A DNA stretch of 64,000 bases from Achromobacter aegrifaciens (GCF_902859735.1 NZ_CADIJY010000002.1:558001-622000), one strand, 5' to 3'. Shown: positions 1 to 10,825, numbered from the stretch's first letter. Numbers and translations are program-made. The notes: generated by a model not told the origin, from the letters alone.

Positions 1-1
1 C

Positions 2-2110
2 TATGCCTTCCTGGGGCCGCACGACGGCGAAGTGCGGGTGTATGCCCCGGGCGCGCGGGCCGTGGCGGCGCTGGACGGCGACGTCGCGCGCATCCCCTTG
101 CGCGAACAGGGCCAGGGACTGTTTCTTGGACGCGTTCCTTACGCCCGCCCCGGCGACGGCGCCTCGTACCGTCTGGCGATCCAATGGCCCGACGCCGAAC
201 AGATCACCGCCGACCCCTATGCCTTCGGCACCCTGCTGGAAGACGGCACGCTGGAGGAGCTGGCGCAAGGCGCATGGCGCAGCGTGGGAACGGCCCTGGG
301 CGCGCGCCTGATGGAAGTCGACGGCGTGGCCGGCCTGCGCTGCGCGGTATGGGCGCCGAACGCGCAACGCGTGGCGGTGGTGGGCGATTTCAACGCCTGG
401 GACAGCCGCCGGCACGGCATGCGGCTGCGGCACCGCGCCGGCGTCTGGGAGATCTTCATCCCGGACGTGCAGGCCGGCGAACGCTACAAGTTCGCAATCA
501 CCGACCGCGCCGGCAACCTACGGCTCAAGGCCGATCCGCTGGCGCGACGGAGCGAAGCGCCGCCTGCCACCGCCTCGGTGGTGGAAGACGGCGCCGACTA
601 TCCGTGGCAAGACCAGGCCTGGATGGCGCAGCGGCGCACGCGCCAGTCCACGGACGCGCCGCTGTCCATCTACGAAGTGCACGCCGGGTCCTGGCTGCCT
701 GACGAACCGGAATCGCACGCCTGCATCTGGGACCGGCTGGCCGACAAGCTGCCGGCCTATGCCCGCGCCATGGGGTTCAGCCATGTGGAGCTGCTGCCCG
801 TCATGGAGCATCCTTTCGGCGGGTCCTGGGGTTATCAGCCGCTGGGCATGTTCGCGCCCGCGGCCCGCTATGGTCCGCCCGCCGCATTCGCCCGTTTCGT
901 CGACCGCTGCCACCACGCAGGCATCGGCGTCATCCTGGACTGGGTGCCTGCGCACTTCCCGGACGATGCGCATGGCCTGGCCCGCTTTGACGGCACCGCG
1001 CTCTACGAGTACGAGGATCCGCGCGAAGGCTATCACCCGGACTGGCACACCATGGTCTACAACCTGGGCCGCACGGAGGTGCAGGCCTTCATGATCGCCA
1101 GCGCGCTGCATTGGCTGCAGCGCTTCCATGTCGACGGCCTGAGGGTGGACGCGGTCGCGTCCATGCTCTATCGCGACTACAGCCGCCAGCCCGGCCAATG
1201 GATCCCCAACCGCTACGGCGGCCGGGAAAACCTGGAGGCGGTGCAGTTCCTGCAGGCGCTCAACGGCACTGTGCGCCACGAAGTGCCGGACGCCATCATG
1301 GTCGCCGAGGAATCGACGGCCTGGCCCGGCGTCACCGCGCCGATCGCCGACGGCGGGCTGGGCTTTCACTACAAATGGAACATGGGCTGGATGCACGACA
1401 CCTTGCGCTACCTGTCCGAGGACCCCGTACACCGCAAGCATCACCACCACGACATCACCTTCAGCATGGTGTATGCGTACAGCGAGCGCTTCATCCTGCC
1501 TCTATCGCACGACGAAGTGGTGCACGGCAAAGGATCGCTGCTGGCCAAGATGCCGGGCGACGCGGCCGCCAGGCTCGCCAACCTGCGCGCCTACCTCGGC
1601 TTCATGTGGGCTCATCCGGGCAAGAAGCTGCTCTTCATGGGCGGGGAAATGGCCCAGCCCAGGGAATGGAACCACGACGTACGTCTGGATTGGGACCTGC
1701 TGGACCGTCCCGGCCATCTGGGCATACAGCGGCTGGTTGCAGACTTGAATGGCCTGTACCGCGGGGTGCCGGCGCTGCATGCGCTGGACGCCGACCCGGC
1801 GGGCTTCGCCTGGACCATCCTGGACGACCGCGACAACAGCGTGGTCGCATTCATCCGCAGCGACGGCGTCCATCACGTGCTCGCGGTCGCCAATTTCACG
1901 CCGGTGGCGCGGCACGACTACCGCATCGGCGTGCCGCGGGCCGGCCGCTGGGCGGAAAAGCTGAATACCGACGCCACGCACTATGGCGGATCCGGCCAGG
2001 GCAACCAGGGCGGCGCCAGCACCGGCGTCAGCGCGTCCCATGGCCAGCCCCAGGCCTTGTCCCTGACCTTGCCGCCGCTGTCCACCCTCTTCCTGCTCTA
2101 CGAAGGCTGA
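2..2110 (+). CDS. glgB: 1,4-alpha-glucan branching enzyme GlgB (5' end outside window)
   Basis: GH13 branching enzyme that moves alpha-1,4 glucan segments to alpha-1,6 branch points in glycogen. The frame is open from the first bases (reading [19 protein letters not shown], typical of the GlgB N-terminal region), so the true start lies upstream; 702 residues are visible, close to the usual ~730. The N-terminal CBM48-like part is followed by the TIM barrel, with [15 protein letters not shown], the nucleophile Asp in [10 protein letters not shown] (codon at 1148), the acid Glu in MVAEESTAW, and [13 protein letters not shown]. The C-terminal beta domain ends in [13 protein letters not shown]. 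GlgX starts 6 bases after the stop, so the genes are almost certainly one operon. The internal GTG at 32 is not the start. Confidence 0.95.
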   Translation, partial: YAFLGPHDGEVRVYAPGARAVAALDGDVARIPLREQGQGLFLGRVPYARPGDGASYRLAIQWPDAEQITADPYAFGTLLEDGTLEELAQGAWRSVGTALGARLMEVDGVAGLRCAVWAPNAQRVAVVGDFNAWDSRRHGMRLRHRAGVWEIFIPDVQAGERYKFAITDRAGNLRLKADPLARRSEAPPATASVVEDGADYPWQDQAWMAQRRTRQSTDAPLSIYEVHAGSWLPDEPESHACIWDRLADKLPAYARAMGFSHVELLPVMEHPFGGSWGYQPLGMFAPAARYGPPAAFARFVDRCHHAGIGVILDWVPAHFPDDAHGLARFDGTALYEYEDPREGYHPDWHTMVYNLGRTEVQAFMIASALHWLQRFHVDGLRVDAVASMLYRDYSRQPGQWIPNRYGGRENLEAVQFLQALNGTVRHEVPDAIMVAEESTAWPGVTAPIADGGLGFHYKWNMGWMHDTLRYLSEDPVHRKHHHHDITFSMVYAYSERFILPLSHDEVVHGKGSLLAKMPGDAAARLANLRAYLGFMWAHPGKKLLFMGGEMAQPREWNHDVRLDWDLLDRPGHLGIQRLVADLNGLYRGVPALHALDADPAGFAWTILDDRDNSVVAFIRSDGVHHVLAVANFTPVARHDYRIGVPRAGRWAEKLNTDATHYGGSGQGNQGGASTGVSASHGQPQALSLTLPPLSTLFLLYEG

Positions 2111-2116
2111 ACCCAT

Positions 2117-4225
2117 ATGGATCCCTCCCAATTCACGCGCATCGCCGGGGGCCAGCCCCATCCGCTGGGCGCGGTCAGCGATGGCCTGGGCGTGAACTTC
2201 GCCGTGTTCTCGGCCAACGCCACGCGTATCGAGCTATGCCTGTTCGACCCCAAGGGCCGCAAGGAACTGCGCCGCTTCGACCTGCCCGAATGCACCGACG
2301 AGATCTGGCACGGCTACCTGCCTGACGCGCATCCCGGACTGGTGTACGGCTATCGCGCCCACGGCCCGCACGATCCGCGCAATGGGCACCGTTTCAATCC
2401 CCATAAGCTGTTGCTCGATCCCTACGCGCGGCAGTTGACCGGACCGCTGCATTGGAGCGACGCGCTGTTCGGCTATCGCATGAAGCATGCGCGCGCCGAC
2501 CTCAGCATCGACCGGCGCGACAGCGCGCCCGCCATGCCGAAGGCCATCGTGGCCGAAGAAGCGCCTTTCACCTGGGGCAACAGCCGGCCGCCGGCCACGG
2601 CGTGGAACGATACGGTGATCTACGAGGTGCACGTGCGCGGCGCCTCCATGCTGCGCGAAGACCTGCGCCAGCCCCTGCGCGGCACCTGCTCCGCGCTGGC
2701 CGACCCGCGTTTCATCGAACACCTGCAGCGGCTGGGCGTCACCGCCGTGGAGTTGCTGCCGGTGCATGCGTTCCTGCAGGACCGCTTCCTGACCGAACGC
2801 GGCCTGCGCAACTACTGGGGCTACAGCACGTTGTCGTACTTTGCGCCGGAGCCCTCCTACCTGCAGCACAATCCGAACGAAATGCGCCAGGCCATACGCC
2901 GGCTGCATGCCGCCGGCATCGAAGTGATTCTGGACGTGGTCTACAACCACACTTGCGAGGGCAGCGAATTGGGACCCACGCTGTCCTGGCGCGGACTGGA
3001 CAACGCCAGCTACTACCGCCTGGTGCCGGGCGACGAACGCTATTACATCAACGACACCGGCTGCGGCAACACGGTCAATCTGTCACATCCGCGCGTCCTG
3101 CAAATGGTCACGGATTCGCTGCGCTATTGGGCGCAATCCTATGGCGTCGACGGCTTCCGCTTCGACCTGGGCGTGACCCTGGGACGCGAAGGCACCGGCT
3201 ATGACCCGGGTTCGGGCTTTTTCGACGCCGTGCTGCAGGACCCTGCCCTTGCCCGCCTGAAACTGATTTCCGAACCCTGGGACGTGGGGCCGGATGGCTA
3301 CCAGCTGGGCAACCATCCACCGGGCTTCGCCGAGTGGAACGACAAATTCCGCGACGCGACGCGCCGCTATTGGCGCGGGGATCCCGCCATGCGCGGCGAG
3401 ATGGCGGCGCGCTTGTGCGGATCGCGCGACCTGTTCGACCGCCGCCACCGCCGGCCCTGGAGCAGCGTCAACTACGTGGCCTCGCACGACGGTTTCACGC
3501 TGGCCGACATCGTCAGCTACGACGCCAGCCACAACGAGGCCAACGGCGAAGGCGGCAACGACGGCCACGGCGAGAACTACAGCCACAACTGGGGCGCCGA
3601 AGGCCCGACCGAGGACGCCGCCATCCTGGACACCCGGAAACGGGTGCAACGGGCCCAGCTCGCCTGCGTGTTCCTGGCGGATGGCACGCCGATGCTGCTG
3701 GCCGGAGACGAATTCGGCAATAGCCAGGAAGGCAATAACAACGCCTATTGCCAGGACAACGCCCTGTCGTGGCTGGACTGGACGCAGGCGCAGTCCGATG
3801 ACGGCCGTGAGCTATCCCGCTACGCGGCGCGCCTGATCGCACTGCGCCGCGCCCACCCCAGCACGCGCGCCGCGCGCTACGGCGATGCGGGGCAGGAGCT
3901 CGCGCCTGGCGTACAAGCCATCTCCTGGTTCGATCCGGCGGGCGCTGAACTGGACGCGGCGGCCTGGGAGTCGGAGGCCAATGCCATGGTCCTGCGCCGC
4001 GCCGCCTGCCGCGAAGACGGCAGCGTCGACGTGACGCTGCTGCTACTGAATCCCGGCGCGAAGGACACGGTTTTCCAGATGCCGTCGCCCGCGCTGGCGT
4101 GGATTCGCGAGCTGGATTCCGCCACGCAGGCGCCTGCCGCGCCACTGGCGGATGCCGCCGTCACGGTGGCGGCGCGCAGCGTGGCGCTGTTGGCGGCGAC
4201 CTACGTGCCGGGAGATCCGCCATGA
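2117..4225 (+). CDS. glgX: Glycogen debranching enzyme GlgX
   Basis: Hydrolyses alpha-1,6 branches of glycogen or limit dextrins (isoamylase type, GH13). In a TreY/TreZ pathway this enzyme supplies linear maltodextrins, the role called TreX in other organisms. 702 aa, normal for the family. Visible motifs: N-terminal CBM48 (HPLGAVSDGLGVNFAVFSANA), YEVHVRG, ILDVVYNHTCEG, nucleophile Asp350 in DGFRFDLGVTLGRE, Glu386 in LISEPWDVG, and SHDGFTLADIVSY. The glgB stop lies 6 bases upstream; the TGA overlaps the treZ ATG by 4 bases (ATGA), suggesting translational coupling. Confidence 0.96.
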   Translation: MDPSQFTRIAGGQPHPLGAVSDGLGVNFAVFSANATRIELCLFDPKGRKELRRFDLPECTDEIWHGYLPDAHPGLVYGYRAHGPHDPRNGHRFNPHKLLLDPYARQLTGPLHWSDALFGYRMKHARADLSIDRRDSAPAMPKAIVAEEAPFTWGNSRPPATAWNDTVIYEVHVRGASMLREDLRQPLRGTCSALADPRFIEHLQRLGVTAVELLPVHAFLQDRFLTERGLRNYWGYSTLSYFAPEPSYLQHNPNEMRQAIRRLHAAGIEVILDVVYNHTCEGSELGPTLSWRGLDNASYYRLVPGDERYYINDTGCGNTVNLSHPRVLQMVTDSLRYWAQSYGVDGFRFDLGVTLGREGTGYDPGSGFFDAVLQDPALARLKLISEPWDVGPDGYQLGNHPPGFAEWNDKFRDATRRYWRGDPAMRGEMAARLCGSRDLFDRRHRRPWSSVNYVASHDGFTLADIVSYDASHNEANGEGGNDGHGENYSHNWGAEGPTEDAAILDTRKRVQRAQLACVFLADGTPMLLAGDEFGNSQEGNNNAYCQDNALSWLDWTQAQSDDGRELSRYAARLIALRRAHPSTRAARYGDAGQELAPGVQAISWFDPAGAELDAAAWESEANAMVLRRAACREDGSVDVTLLLLNPGAKDTVFQMPSPALAWIRELDSATQAPAAPLADAAVTVAARSVALLAATYVPGDPP

Positions 4226-6000
4226 CACACGACTATGCTTCAGGCGCAATCCCGCTGGAGAGCGGCGTCACGCGCTTTCGCCTGTGGGCGCCGACCGCGC
4301 CGGCGGGCTTCGCCCTCGAGGTCGAAGGCCATCCTCCCATCGCCCTGAGCCCCGGCCCGGACGGCTACGTGCAGGCCGACGTGGACTGCCCCATCGGCGC
4401 CCGCTATCGCTACCGCCTGGACGCGGACACGGTCGCGCCCGATCCCGCCTCGCGCCTGCAGCACGGAGACGTGCACGACGATAGCGTCGTGGTCGCGCCG
4501 GACTCCTACCCCTGGCGCTACGGCACCTGGCGCGGACGGCCTTGGGAAGACGCCGTGCTGTACGAAACCCATGCCGGCCTGGAGGGCGGCTATGCGGGCC
4601 TGCTGGCGCGGCTGCCGGAGCTGGCGGCGCTGGGCGTGACCTTGCTGGAGCTGATGCCCATTGCCGACTTCCCCGGGCCACGCAACTGGGGCTATGACGG
4701 CGTGCTGCCCTACGCGCCCGACACGGCCTACGGCACGCCCGATGAGCTCAAGCGCCTGATCGACGAGGCCCATGGGCTGGAAATGGGCGTGATGCTGGAC
4801 GTGGTCTACAACCATTTCGGCCCCGACGGCAATTACCTGCCGCGCTATGCCGCGCCGTTCTTCAGGAAAGACGTCGCCACGCCTTGGGGCGACGCCATCG
4901 ACTTCCGCCAGCCGGCGGTCAGCCAGTTCTTCAAGGACAACGCGCTGTACTGGCTGACCGAGTACCGCTTCGACGGGCTGCGTCTGGACGCCGTGCACGC
5001 GATTGCGGGCCATGAATGGCTGCATGAATTGGCCCAGTACCTGCGGCAGCATATTCCTGCCGAACGCCATGTGCATCTGGTGCTGGAGAACGACGACAAC
5101 CGCGCCAGCCTGCTGCAGGGTGACTTCGATGCGCAATGGAATGACGACGCGCATCATGCCTTGCATTGCCTTCTGACCGGCGAGAGCCACGGCTACTACG
5201 CCGATTACAGCGCTCAGCCGGCCCAGGCGCTGGCGCGCTGCCTGGCCGAAGGCTGGCTGTACCAGGGGCAGCGTTCGCCCTACCGCGGCGGACAACCGCG
5301 GGGCGAACCCAGCGCGGAACTGCCGCCAAGCGCCTTCGTGCTGTTCCTGCAGAACCATGACCAGACCGGCAACCGTGCGGGCGGCGAACGCCTGGCCAGC
5401 CTGGTGGACAGTCCCGCCCGGCTGCGCGCCGCGGTCGCGTTGCAGCTGCTGGCGCCGCAGATCCCGCTGATCTTCATGGGCGAGGAACGCGGCGCGCGCA
5501 CGCCGTTCCACTACTTCACCAGCCATGCCGACCCGGCTTTGGCGCAAGCGGTGCGCGACGGCCGGCGGCGCGAGTTCTCGCGCTTTCCCGAATTCCAGGG
5601 CGCGGGCGCGTTGTCCGACCCGAACGATCCCGCAACCTACGTGGCCAGCAAACCACGGGCCAGCGCCGCCGACGCGCATGCCTGGATGCGGGACTACGCG
5701 GTCCTGCTGCATCTGCGCGCCCGCCTGATCGCGCCCCGGCTGGCCGGCGCGGTCAGCCTGGGTGCGGCCGCGATCGGCGAACGCGGCGTGTTCGCGCGCT
5801 GGGAACTGGCAGGCGGCGCGCGCCTGACGGTCTATGCGAACTTCGGCCCCGATCGCGTGGCGCTGCCCGAGGCCTTGCAGGCGGGCGCCGAGGCCTATGC
5901 CACGCTGCTCTTTGAATCCGTGGCCGGCGCCCGCGACGCCCTGGTCCACGGCGAGGTGTGCGGCGACAGCACCGTGTGGCTGCTGGAGGAACCGGCATGA
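4222..6000 (+). CDS. treZ: Malto-oligosyltrehalose trehalohydrolase TreZ
   Basis: Releases trehalose from maltooligosyl-trehalose made by TreY; cytoplasmic GH13 enzyme. The ATG at 4222 overlaps the glgX stop (ATGA) and gives MTHDYASGAIPLESGVTRFRL, the usual N-terminus; an in-frame extension upstream lies inside glgX and is rejected. 592 aa. Motifs: FRLWAPTAPAGFAL (CBM48-like), LYETHAG, GVMLDVVYNHFGPDGNY, nucleophile Asp256 in DGLRLDAVHAI, Glu289 in LVLENDDN, LQNHDQTGNR, IFMGEERG. Downstream malQ again overlaps by ATGA. Confidence 0.95.
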   Translation: MTHDYASGAIPLESGVTRFRLWAPTAPAGFALEVEGHPPIALSPGPDGYVQADVDCPIGARYRYRLDADTVAPDPASRLQHGDVHDDSVVVAPDSYPWRYGTWRGRPWEDAVLYETHAGLEGGYAGLLARLPELAALGVTLLELMPIADFPGPRNWGYDGVLPYAPDTAYGTPDELKRLIDEAHGLEMGVMLDVVYNHFGPDGNYLPRYAAPFFRKDVATPWGDAIDFRQPAVSQFFKDNALYWLTEYRFDGLRLDAVHAIAGHEWLHELAQYLRQHIPAERHVHLVLENDDNRASLLQGDFDAQWNDDAHHALHCLLTGESHGYYADYSAQPAQALARCLAEGWLYQGQRSPYRGGQPRGEPSAELPPSAFVLFLQNHDQTGNRAGGERLASLVDSPARLRAAVALQLLAPQIPLIFMGEERGARTPFHYFTSHADPALAQAVRDGRRREFSRFPEFQGAGALSDPNDPATYVASKPRASAADAHAWMRDYAVLLHLRARLIAPRLAGAVSLGAAAIGERGVFARWELAGGARLTVYANFGPDRVALPEALQAGAEAYATLLFESVAGARDALVHGEVCGDSTVWLLEEPA

Positions 6001-8084
6001 CCGCAACGTCCGCCGGCGATCCGGCCTTGTCCGCGCTGGCCGCCAAAGCCGGCATCGCCGAACACTGGACCGACGCGCGCCAGCGTCCGCAGCAAGTGTC
6101 GCCGGATACTTTACGGCTGCTGCTGGAGGGCATGGGCTTGCCGGCGGGCAACGCCCATGACATCCGCGACAGCGACCATCGCCTGGGCGTGGAGCTTGGG
6201 GCCCGGCTGCCGCCCCTGCTGGTCGCGCGCAGCGGCATGGCCGCGTTTCTGCCCGCTTGCGCGCGCGGCCGCTACCGCATCGTGTGCGAGTCAGGCCAGA
6301 CCAGCGACGGCGAGGTCGCGGACGACGGCAGCCTGATCGCACCGCAGGAGCCCGGATACCACACGCTGCACCTGGCATGCGGCCAGACCGTGCTTGCGGT
6401 GGCGCCCCGCCAAGCGCCTGGCCTTGATGATCTGACCGACGGCGTGCGGCCGCGCGGCTGGGGACTATGCGCGCAGGTCTACAGTCTCAGGCGCGATGCC
6501 GACCAACCTGGCGACGGCGGCTACGGCGACTTTGGCGCCGTGCGCGAACTGGCTGTCGCCGCCGCGGCCCAGGGCGCGGACGCGCTCGCCATCAGCCCGG
6601 TGCACGCTATGTTCGCCGCGCAACCGCAGCGTTGCAGTCCTTACGCCCCATCCAGCCGCCTGTTCCTGAACACCCTGTACGCAGATCCCGCCGCCATCGT
6701 CGGTGACGATGTCTTGCGCCGGGCGCTGGCCGAATTGGCCGCCCAGCCGCGCCCAACGGAATTGATAGATTGGCCATCGGCCGGGATATGGCGGCAGCGC
6801 CTGCTGCGCGCGCTGCACCGCCAGTTCCGCACAAGCGGACCGGCGGATGCCCGCCTGCGCTACGAGGCGTACTGCGCCCGGCGCGGCAAGGCGCTGCGCG
6901 ACCACGCCGTGTTCGAAGCCCTGCATGCCGCCCAGGCAGCGCATGGCGCAGACCACCAGCCCTGGACGCAATGGGCCGCCGGCCTGCGCGATCCGGACTC
7001 GCCGGAAGTCGAACGATATGCGCGGCAGCATCCGGTCGAGGTCGACTTCCATCGCTACGCCCAATGGCTGGCCGCCGAAAGCCTGGACCACGCGCAGAAG
7101 GCGGCGCGACGCGCCGGCATGCGCGTGGGGCTGATCGCCGACCTGGCCGTGGGCGACAGTCCGGACGGCAGCCACGCCTGGAGCCGCCAGACCGACCTGA
7201 TGCCCGGCCTGTCCATAGGCGCGCCGCCCGACATCCACAATCCGCAAGGACAGAACTGGAACCTGGCCGCGTTCTCGCCGCGCGCAATGCATGCCCAGGG
7301 CTACGCGGCCTACATCGACATGTTGCGCGCCGCGCTGGCTCACGCCGGCGGCCTGCGCATCGATCACATCCTGGGCATGGCGCGGCTGTGGCTGGTGCCC
7401 GATGGACTGGCCGCCGATGCGGGCGCCTATCTGCGCTATCCACTGCGCGAACTGCTGGCACTCACGGCGCTGGAAGCCTGGCGCCATCGCGCGCTTGCCA
7501 TCGGCGAAAACCTGGGCACGGTGCCTGAAGGTTTCAACCGCGAGCTGGCGGATCACGGCATCCTGGGCATGAATGTGCTGTGGTTCATGCGGCAGGAACC
7601 TGACGCGCCGCCATCTGCGCCGTCCACGCCGGCGCCTTTTCTTGCAGCCGGCGACTGGCCCGGCCAGGCCGTGGCCATGACCTCGACCCACGACCTGCCG
7701 ACCTTGCGCGGCTGGTGGGCCGAGCGCGACATCGACCTGCGCGCCGAACTGGACTTGCTGGGCGGCGGCGACGATGAAGCCACGCTGCGGCGCAACCGCC
7801 GCATGGACCGCAGCTTGCTCGCGCAAGCCCTGGGCTGCGCCGCCGAGCCCGCGCGCGCGCCCCTGGAGGACATGCTGCGCTTCGTGTCTTCCAGCCCTTG
7901 TCCCCTGCTGTTGGTGCCCATGGAAGACCTGGCGGGCGAACTGGAACAGCCCAACCTGCCCGGCACAGTGGACCAGCATCCCAACTGGCGTCAACGCCTG
8001 GCCGCAAGCAGCGCGGCGTGCTTCGCCGACCCTGCCGTGCAGGCCCGGCTGCAAGCCCTGCGCACCGGACGGGGCCGGCCATGA
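5997..8084 (+). CDS. malQ: 4-alpha-glucanotransferase MalQ (amylomaltase)
   Basis: GH77 disproportionating enzyme transferring maltosyl and longer units between maltodextrins, lengthening chains for TreY. 695 aa, the long MalQ form with an N-terminal extension. Motifs: ISPVHAMFAAQPQRCSPYAP, catalytic Asp456 in GLRIDHILGMARLW, Glu504 in AIGENLGTVP, TSTHDLPTLRGWW. The start ATG at 5997 overlaps the treZ stop; the treY start overlaps this gene's stop. A malQ between treZ and treY is also known from pseudomonads, so the order is consistent with a glycogen-to-trehalose module. Confidence 0.95.
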   Translation: MTATSAGDPALSALAAKAGIAEHWTDARQRPQQVSPDTLRLLLEGMGLPAGNAHDIRDSDHRLGVELGARLPPLLVARSGMAAFLPACARGRYRIVCESGQTSDGEVADDGSLIAPQEPGYHTLHLACGQTVLAVAPRQAPGLDDLTDGVRPRGWGLCAQVYSLRRDADQPGDGGYGDFGAVRELAVAAAAQGADALAISPVHAMFAAQPQRCSPYAPSSRLFLNTLYADPAAIVGDDVLRRALAELAAQPRPTELIDWPSAGIWRQRLLRALHRQFRTSGPADARLRYEAYCARRGKALRDHAVFEALHAAQAAHGADHQPWTQWAAGLRDPDSPEVERYARQHPVEVDFHRYAQWLAAESLDHAQKAARRAGMRVGLIADLAVGDSPDGSHAWSRQTDLMPGLSIGAPPDIHNPQGQNWNLAAFSPRAMHAQGYAAYIDMLRAALAHAGGLRIDHILGMARLWLVPDGLAADAGAYLRYPLRELLALTALEAWRHRALAIGENLGTVPEGFNRELADHGILGMNVLWFMRQEPDAPPSAPSTPAPFLAAGDWPGQAVAMTSTHDLPTLRGWWAERDIDLRAELDLLGGGDDEATLRRNRRMDRSLLAQALGCAAEPARAPLEDMLRFVSSSPCPLLLVPMEDLAGELEQPNLPGTVDQHPNWRQRLAASSAACFADPAVQARLQALRTGRGRP

Positions 8085-10759
8085 CCATGCCGCACGCCAC
8101 GGCCCGCCTGCAATTGCATGCCGGCTACACATTTGAGGACGCCCGAGCCTGCGTGGACTACTACGCGGACCTGGGGGTCAGCCACCTCTACCTGTCGCCC
8201 ATCACCTGCGCCCGCCCCGGGTCCACGCATGGCTATGACGTCATCGACCATGGCGCGGTCAATCCGGAGCTGGGCGGGGAATCCGCACTGAGGGATCTGG
8301 CCCGGGCGGCCCGTCGGCGCGGGCTGGGTCTCATCGCGGACATCGTGCCCAATCACATGGCGGCCCACCCCGCCAATGCCTGGTGGCGCGATGTGCTCGA
8401 ACACGGCGCCGCAAGCGCGCATGCGCGCTGCTTCGACATCGACTGGGACGCGCCTGATCCCGCCCTGCGCGGCAAGGTCCTGCTGCCCATCCTGCCCGAC
8501 TCCTACGGTGTGTCGCTGGCTCAAGGCGCAATGGCGCTGCGCTATGACGCCGATGCCGGACGCATCGAACTGGAGGTCTCCGGGCAGCGCTATCCCCTGG
8601 CCCCGGAGTCGCTTGCGCGCGGGCAGGATCCGCAGGCCCTGCTGCGCCGCTGCGACCCGGCGCGCGCAGCCGGCCGCGAGCGCCTGCACCGGCTGCTGGA
8701 GAGCCAGCATTACCGGCTGGCCTGGTGGCGTTGCGCTGCCGATCAGATCAACTGGCGGCGCTTCTTCGAGATCAGCGAGCTCGTGGGCGTACGGGTCGAG
8801 GACGAAGCCGTTTTCAATGCCGTGCATGCGCTGCCGCTGCGCCTGTATGCGGAAGGCTTGCTCGACGGACTGCGCATCGACCACATCGACGGGCTGGCCG
8901 CGCCGGGCGCCTATCTGCGCAGGCTGAATCGATGCCTGGCCGAGGCCGGAGCCCGCCGTCCACCCTCTTGCGCCCAATCGCAAGCCTACCTGGTGGCGGA
9001 GAAGATCCTGGCGCCGGACGAAGCGCCCGATGCGCGCTGGCAGTTGCATGGCACCACCGGCTATGACTTCATGGATCAGGTCGGCGCATTGCTGCACGAC
9101 CCGCAGGCCGAGGCGCCGCTGCGGGCGTTCTGGCAGATGCTCACGGGCGATCTGCGCACGCCGCCGCGGCAGCTGGAAGCGGCGCGCACCCGCATGCTGC
9201 AGCGGCACTTTCCCGCGGAACGCCTGGCGCTGGTCCGCTGCCTGGAACGTTTGGCTCGGCAGGACCGCCGGACCCGCGACTGGTCCGCGCGGGCCATGGA
9301 CCGCGTGTTGTCCGCGTGGCTGGCGGCCTTTCCGGTGTACCGGACCTACGCGGAGGACGGCGGCCGCAGTGATGCGGACCGCCATCACTGCGAAGCGGCA
9401 GCGCAACGCGCCGCCGCCCTGCTGCACGCGTTGCCCGGCACAGCGGACGCTGCCTTGTTGGCGCAGATGGACCGGTGGCTGGGCGGCAGCCCCGCCGATC
9501 CGGCAACCGCGCCGCTCCCGCAATCTGAGCCAAACGCCGCCCACGCCCTGCGGCGGTTCCAGCAGCTGACGCCGCCTTTGGCAGCCAAGGCGCTGGAAGA
9601 TACGCTGTTCTACCGCTACGGTCCGCTGCTGTCGCGCAATGAAGTCGGCGCATCGCCGCAGCGATTTGCGCTGTCGCCCGAGGCATTTCATGCCCAGGTC
9701 GAGGCGCGGGCGCGCGACTTTCCGCACGCCATGCTGGCGACGGCCACGCATGACCACAAGCGCGGCGAGGACGCGCGCGCGCGGCTGGCGGTGGTTTCGG
9801 AAATGCCGCAAGCCTGGCGCAAGACCGCGTATCGCTGGACCCACGCCCTGCCCGACGCCGGGCTGCTTACCTTGGCGGACCGCTACCTGCTCGTGCAGAC
9901 GCTGATCGGGGCGTGGCCCGCCGACTGGGATTGCGACATCATCGAACAGCGGCCAGAAAGCGTGGCCGCATGGATCGAGCGCGTGGCGCAATGGCAGCTC
10001 AAGGCGTTGCGCGAAGCCAAGCTGCATACCAGTTGGACGGATCCTGACCCCGCTTACGAAGCCGCCGGGCTTGGCGCGCTGGAATTTCTACGGGACGCGG
10101 CGCCCGGGCGCCGCCTGCTGACCGAAATCGCCGCATACGCCCTGGAACTGGCCCCTGCCGGCATGATCAATAGCCTGACCCAGACGCTATTGCGCAACAC
10201 GCTGCCCGGCGTGCCGGATCTCTACCAAGGCACGGAGCTCTGGGACTACAGCCTGGTCGACCCCGACAACCGGCGCGCGGTGGACTACCCGCCGCGGATC
10301 GCCATGCTGGCCCGCACGCGCGCCAGCGCCGCCGTGCGACCCAGCGCAACGGACTGGCGCAGCGGCGCGGTGAAGCAGGCCCTGATCCAGCGCCTGCTGG
10401 CGGCGCGGCAGCGTCACCCGGCATTGTTCGGCCAGGGCGAGTGCGTCCCCCTGGCTGTAGCCGGGACGCATGCACAGCACGTCGTAGCCTGGCTGCGGCG
10501 TCATGAAGACGAGCACGCCCTGATCGTCGCGCCGCGGCTGTGCGCGCTGCGTCTGTCTGGCTACGCTCGCGGCGAGCCGCGGGCGGCGCGGGATTTCTGG
10601 GCCGACACCGCGCTGTGCCTGCCCGATGCCATCAAGGGTCTCGCTTGGCGCGATGCAATGGGCGGCGAAAAGGCGAGATCCGGCTCCGGTGGCGCGCTGC
10701 CCTTGTCGGAACTGTTGCATGAACTGCCGGTTGCGCTGTGGCTGCCAGCGGCGGCTTGA
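8081..10759 (+). CDS. treY: Malto-oligosyltrehalose synthase TreY
   Basis: Intramolecular transglucosylase turning the reducing end of maltodextrins from alpha-1,4 to alpha,alpha-1,1, giving maltooligosyl trehalose for TreZ. 892 aa from the ATG at 8081 (ATGA overlap with malQ); an ATG two codons later is possible. Motifs: YLSPITCARPGSTHGYDV near the N-terminus, ADIVPNHMA, Asp267 in DGLRIDHIDGLAAPGAYL, Glu307 in YLVAEKILAPDE, THDHKRGEDARARL, PGVPDLYQGTE. Last gene of the operon; a 13-bp hairpin follows 30 bases after the stop. Confidence 0.96.
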   Translation: MTMPHATARLQLHAGYTFEDARACVDYYADLGVSHLYLSPITCARPGSTHGYDVIDHGAVNPELGGESALRDLARAARRRGLGLIADIVPNHMAAHPANAWWRDVLEHGAASAHARCFDIDWDAPDPALRGKVLLPILPDSYGVSLAQGAMALRYDADAGRIELEVSGQRYPLAPESLARGQDPQALLRRCDPARAAGRERLHRLLESQHYRLAWWRCAADQINWRRFFEISELVGVRVEDEAVFNAVHALPLRLYAEGLLDGLRIDHIDGLAAPGAYLRRLNRCLAEAGARRPPSCAQSQAYLVAEKILAPDEAPDARWQLHGTTGYDFMDQVGALLHDPQAEAPLRAFWQMLTGDLRTPPRQLEAARTRMLQRHFPAERLALVRCLERLARQDRRTRDWSARAMDRVLSAWLAAFPVYRTYAEDGGRSDADRHHCEAAAQRAAALLHALPGTADAALLAQMDRWLGGSPADPATAPLPQSEPNAAHALRRFQQLTPPLAAKALEDTLFYRYGPLLSRNEVGASPQRFALSPEAFHAQVEARARDFPHAMLATATHDHKRGEDARARLAVVSEMPQAWRKTAYRWTHALPDAGLLTLADRYLLVQTLIGAWPADWDCDIIEQRPESVAAWIERVAQWQLKALREAKLHTSWTDPDPAYEAAGLGALEFLRDAAPGRRLLTEIAAYALELAPAGMINSLTQTLLRNTLPGVPDLYQGTELWDYSLVDPDNRRAVDYPPRIAMLARTRASAAVRPSATDWRSGAVKQALIQRLLAARQRHPALFGQGECVPLAVAGTHAQHVVAWLRRHEDEHALIVAPRLCALRLSGYARGEPRAARDFWADTALCLPDAIKGLAWRDAMGGEKARSGSGGALPLSELLHELPVALWLPAAA

Positions 10760-10789
10760 TGCCGAAATCCGAAGCCATGATGAAGCACA

Positions 10790-10825
10790 AACGGCCTTGT
10801 CCGCCCACAGCGGGACAAGGCCGTT
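10790..10825 (+). terminator. Hairpin after treY, probable terminator
   Basis: Perfect 13-bp inverted repeat: AACGGCCTTGTCC at 10790-10802 pairs with GGACAAGGCCGTT at 10813-10825, loop of 10 bases, followed by only a short T-rich stretch (CTTAC). It sits between the end of treY (+) and the end of the convergent Gln-rich gene (-), so it could serve as a terminator for the operon. Confidence 0.7.
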
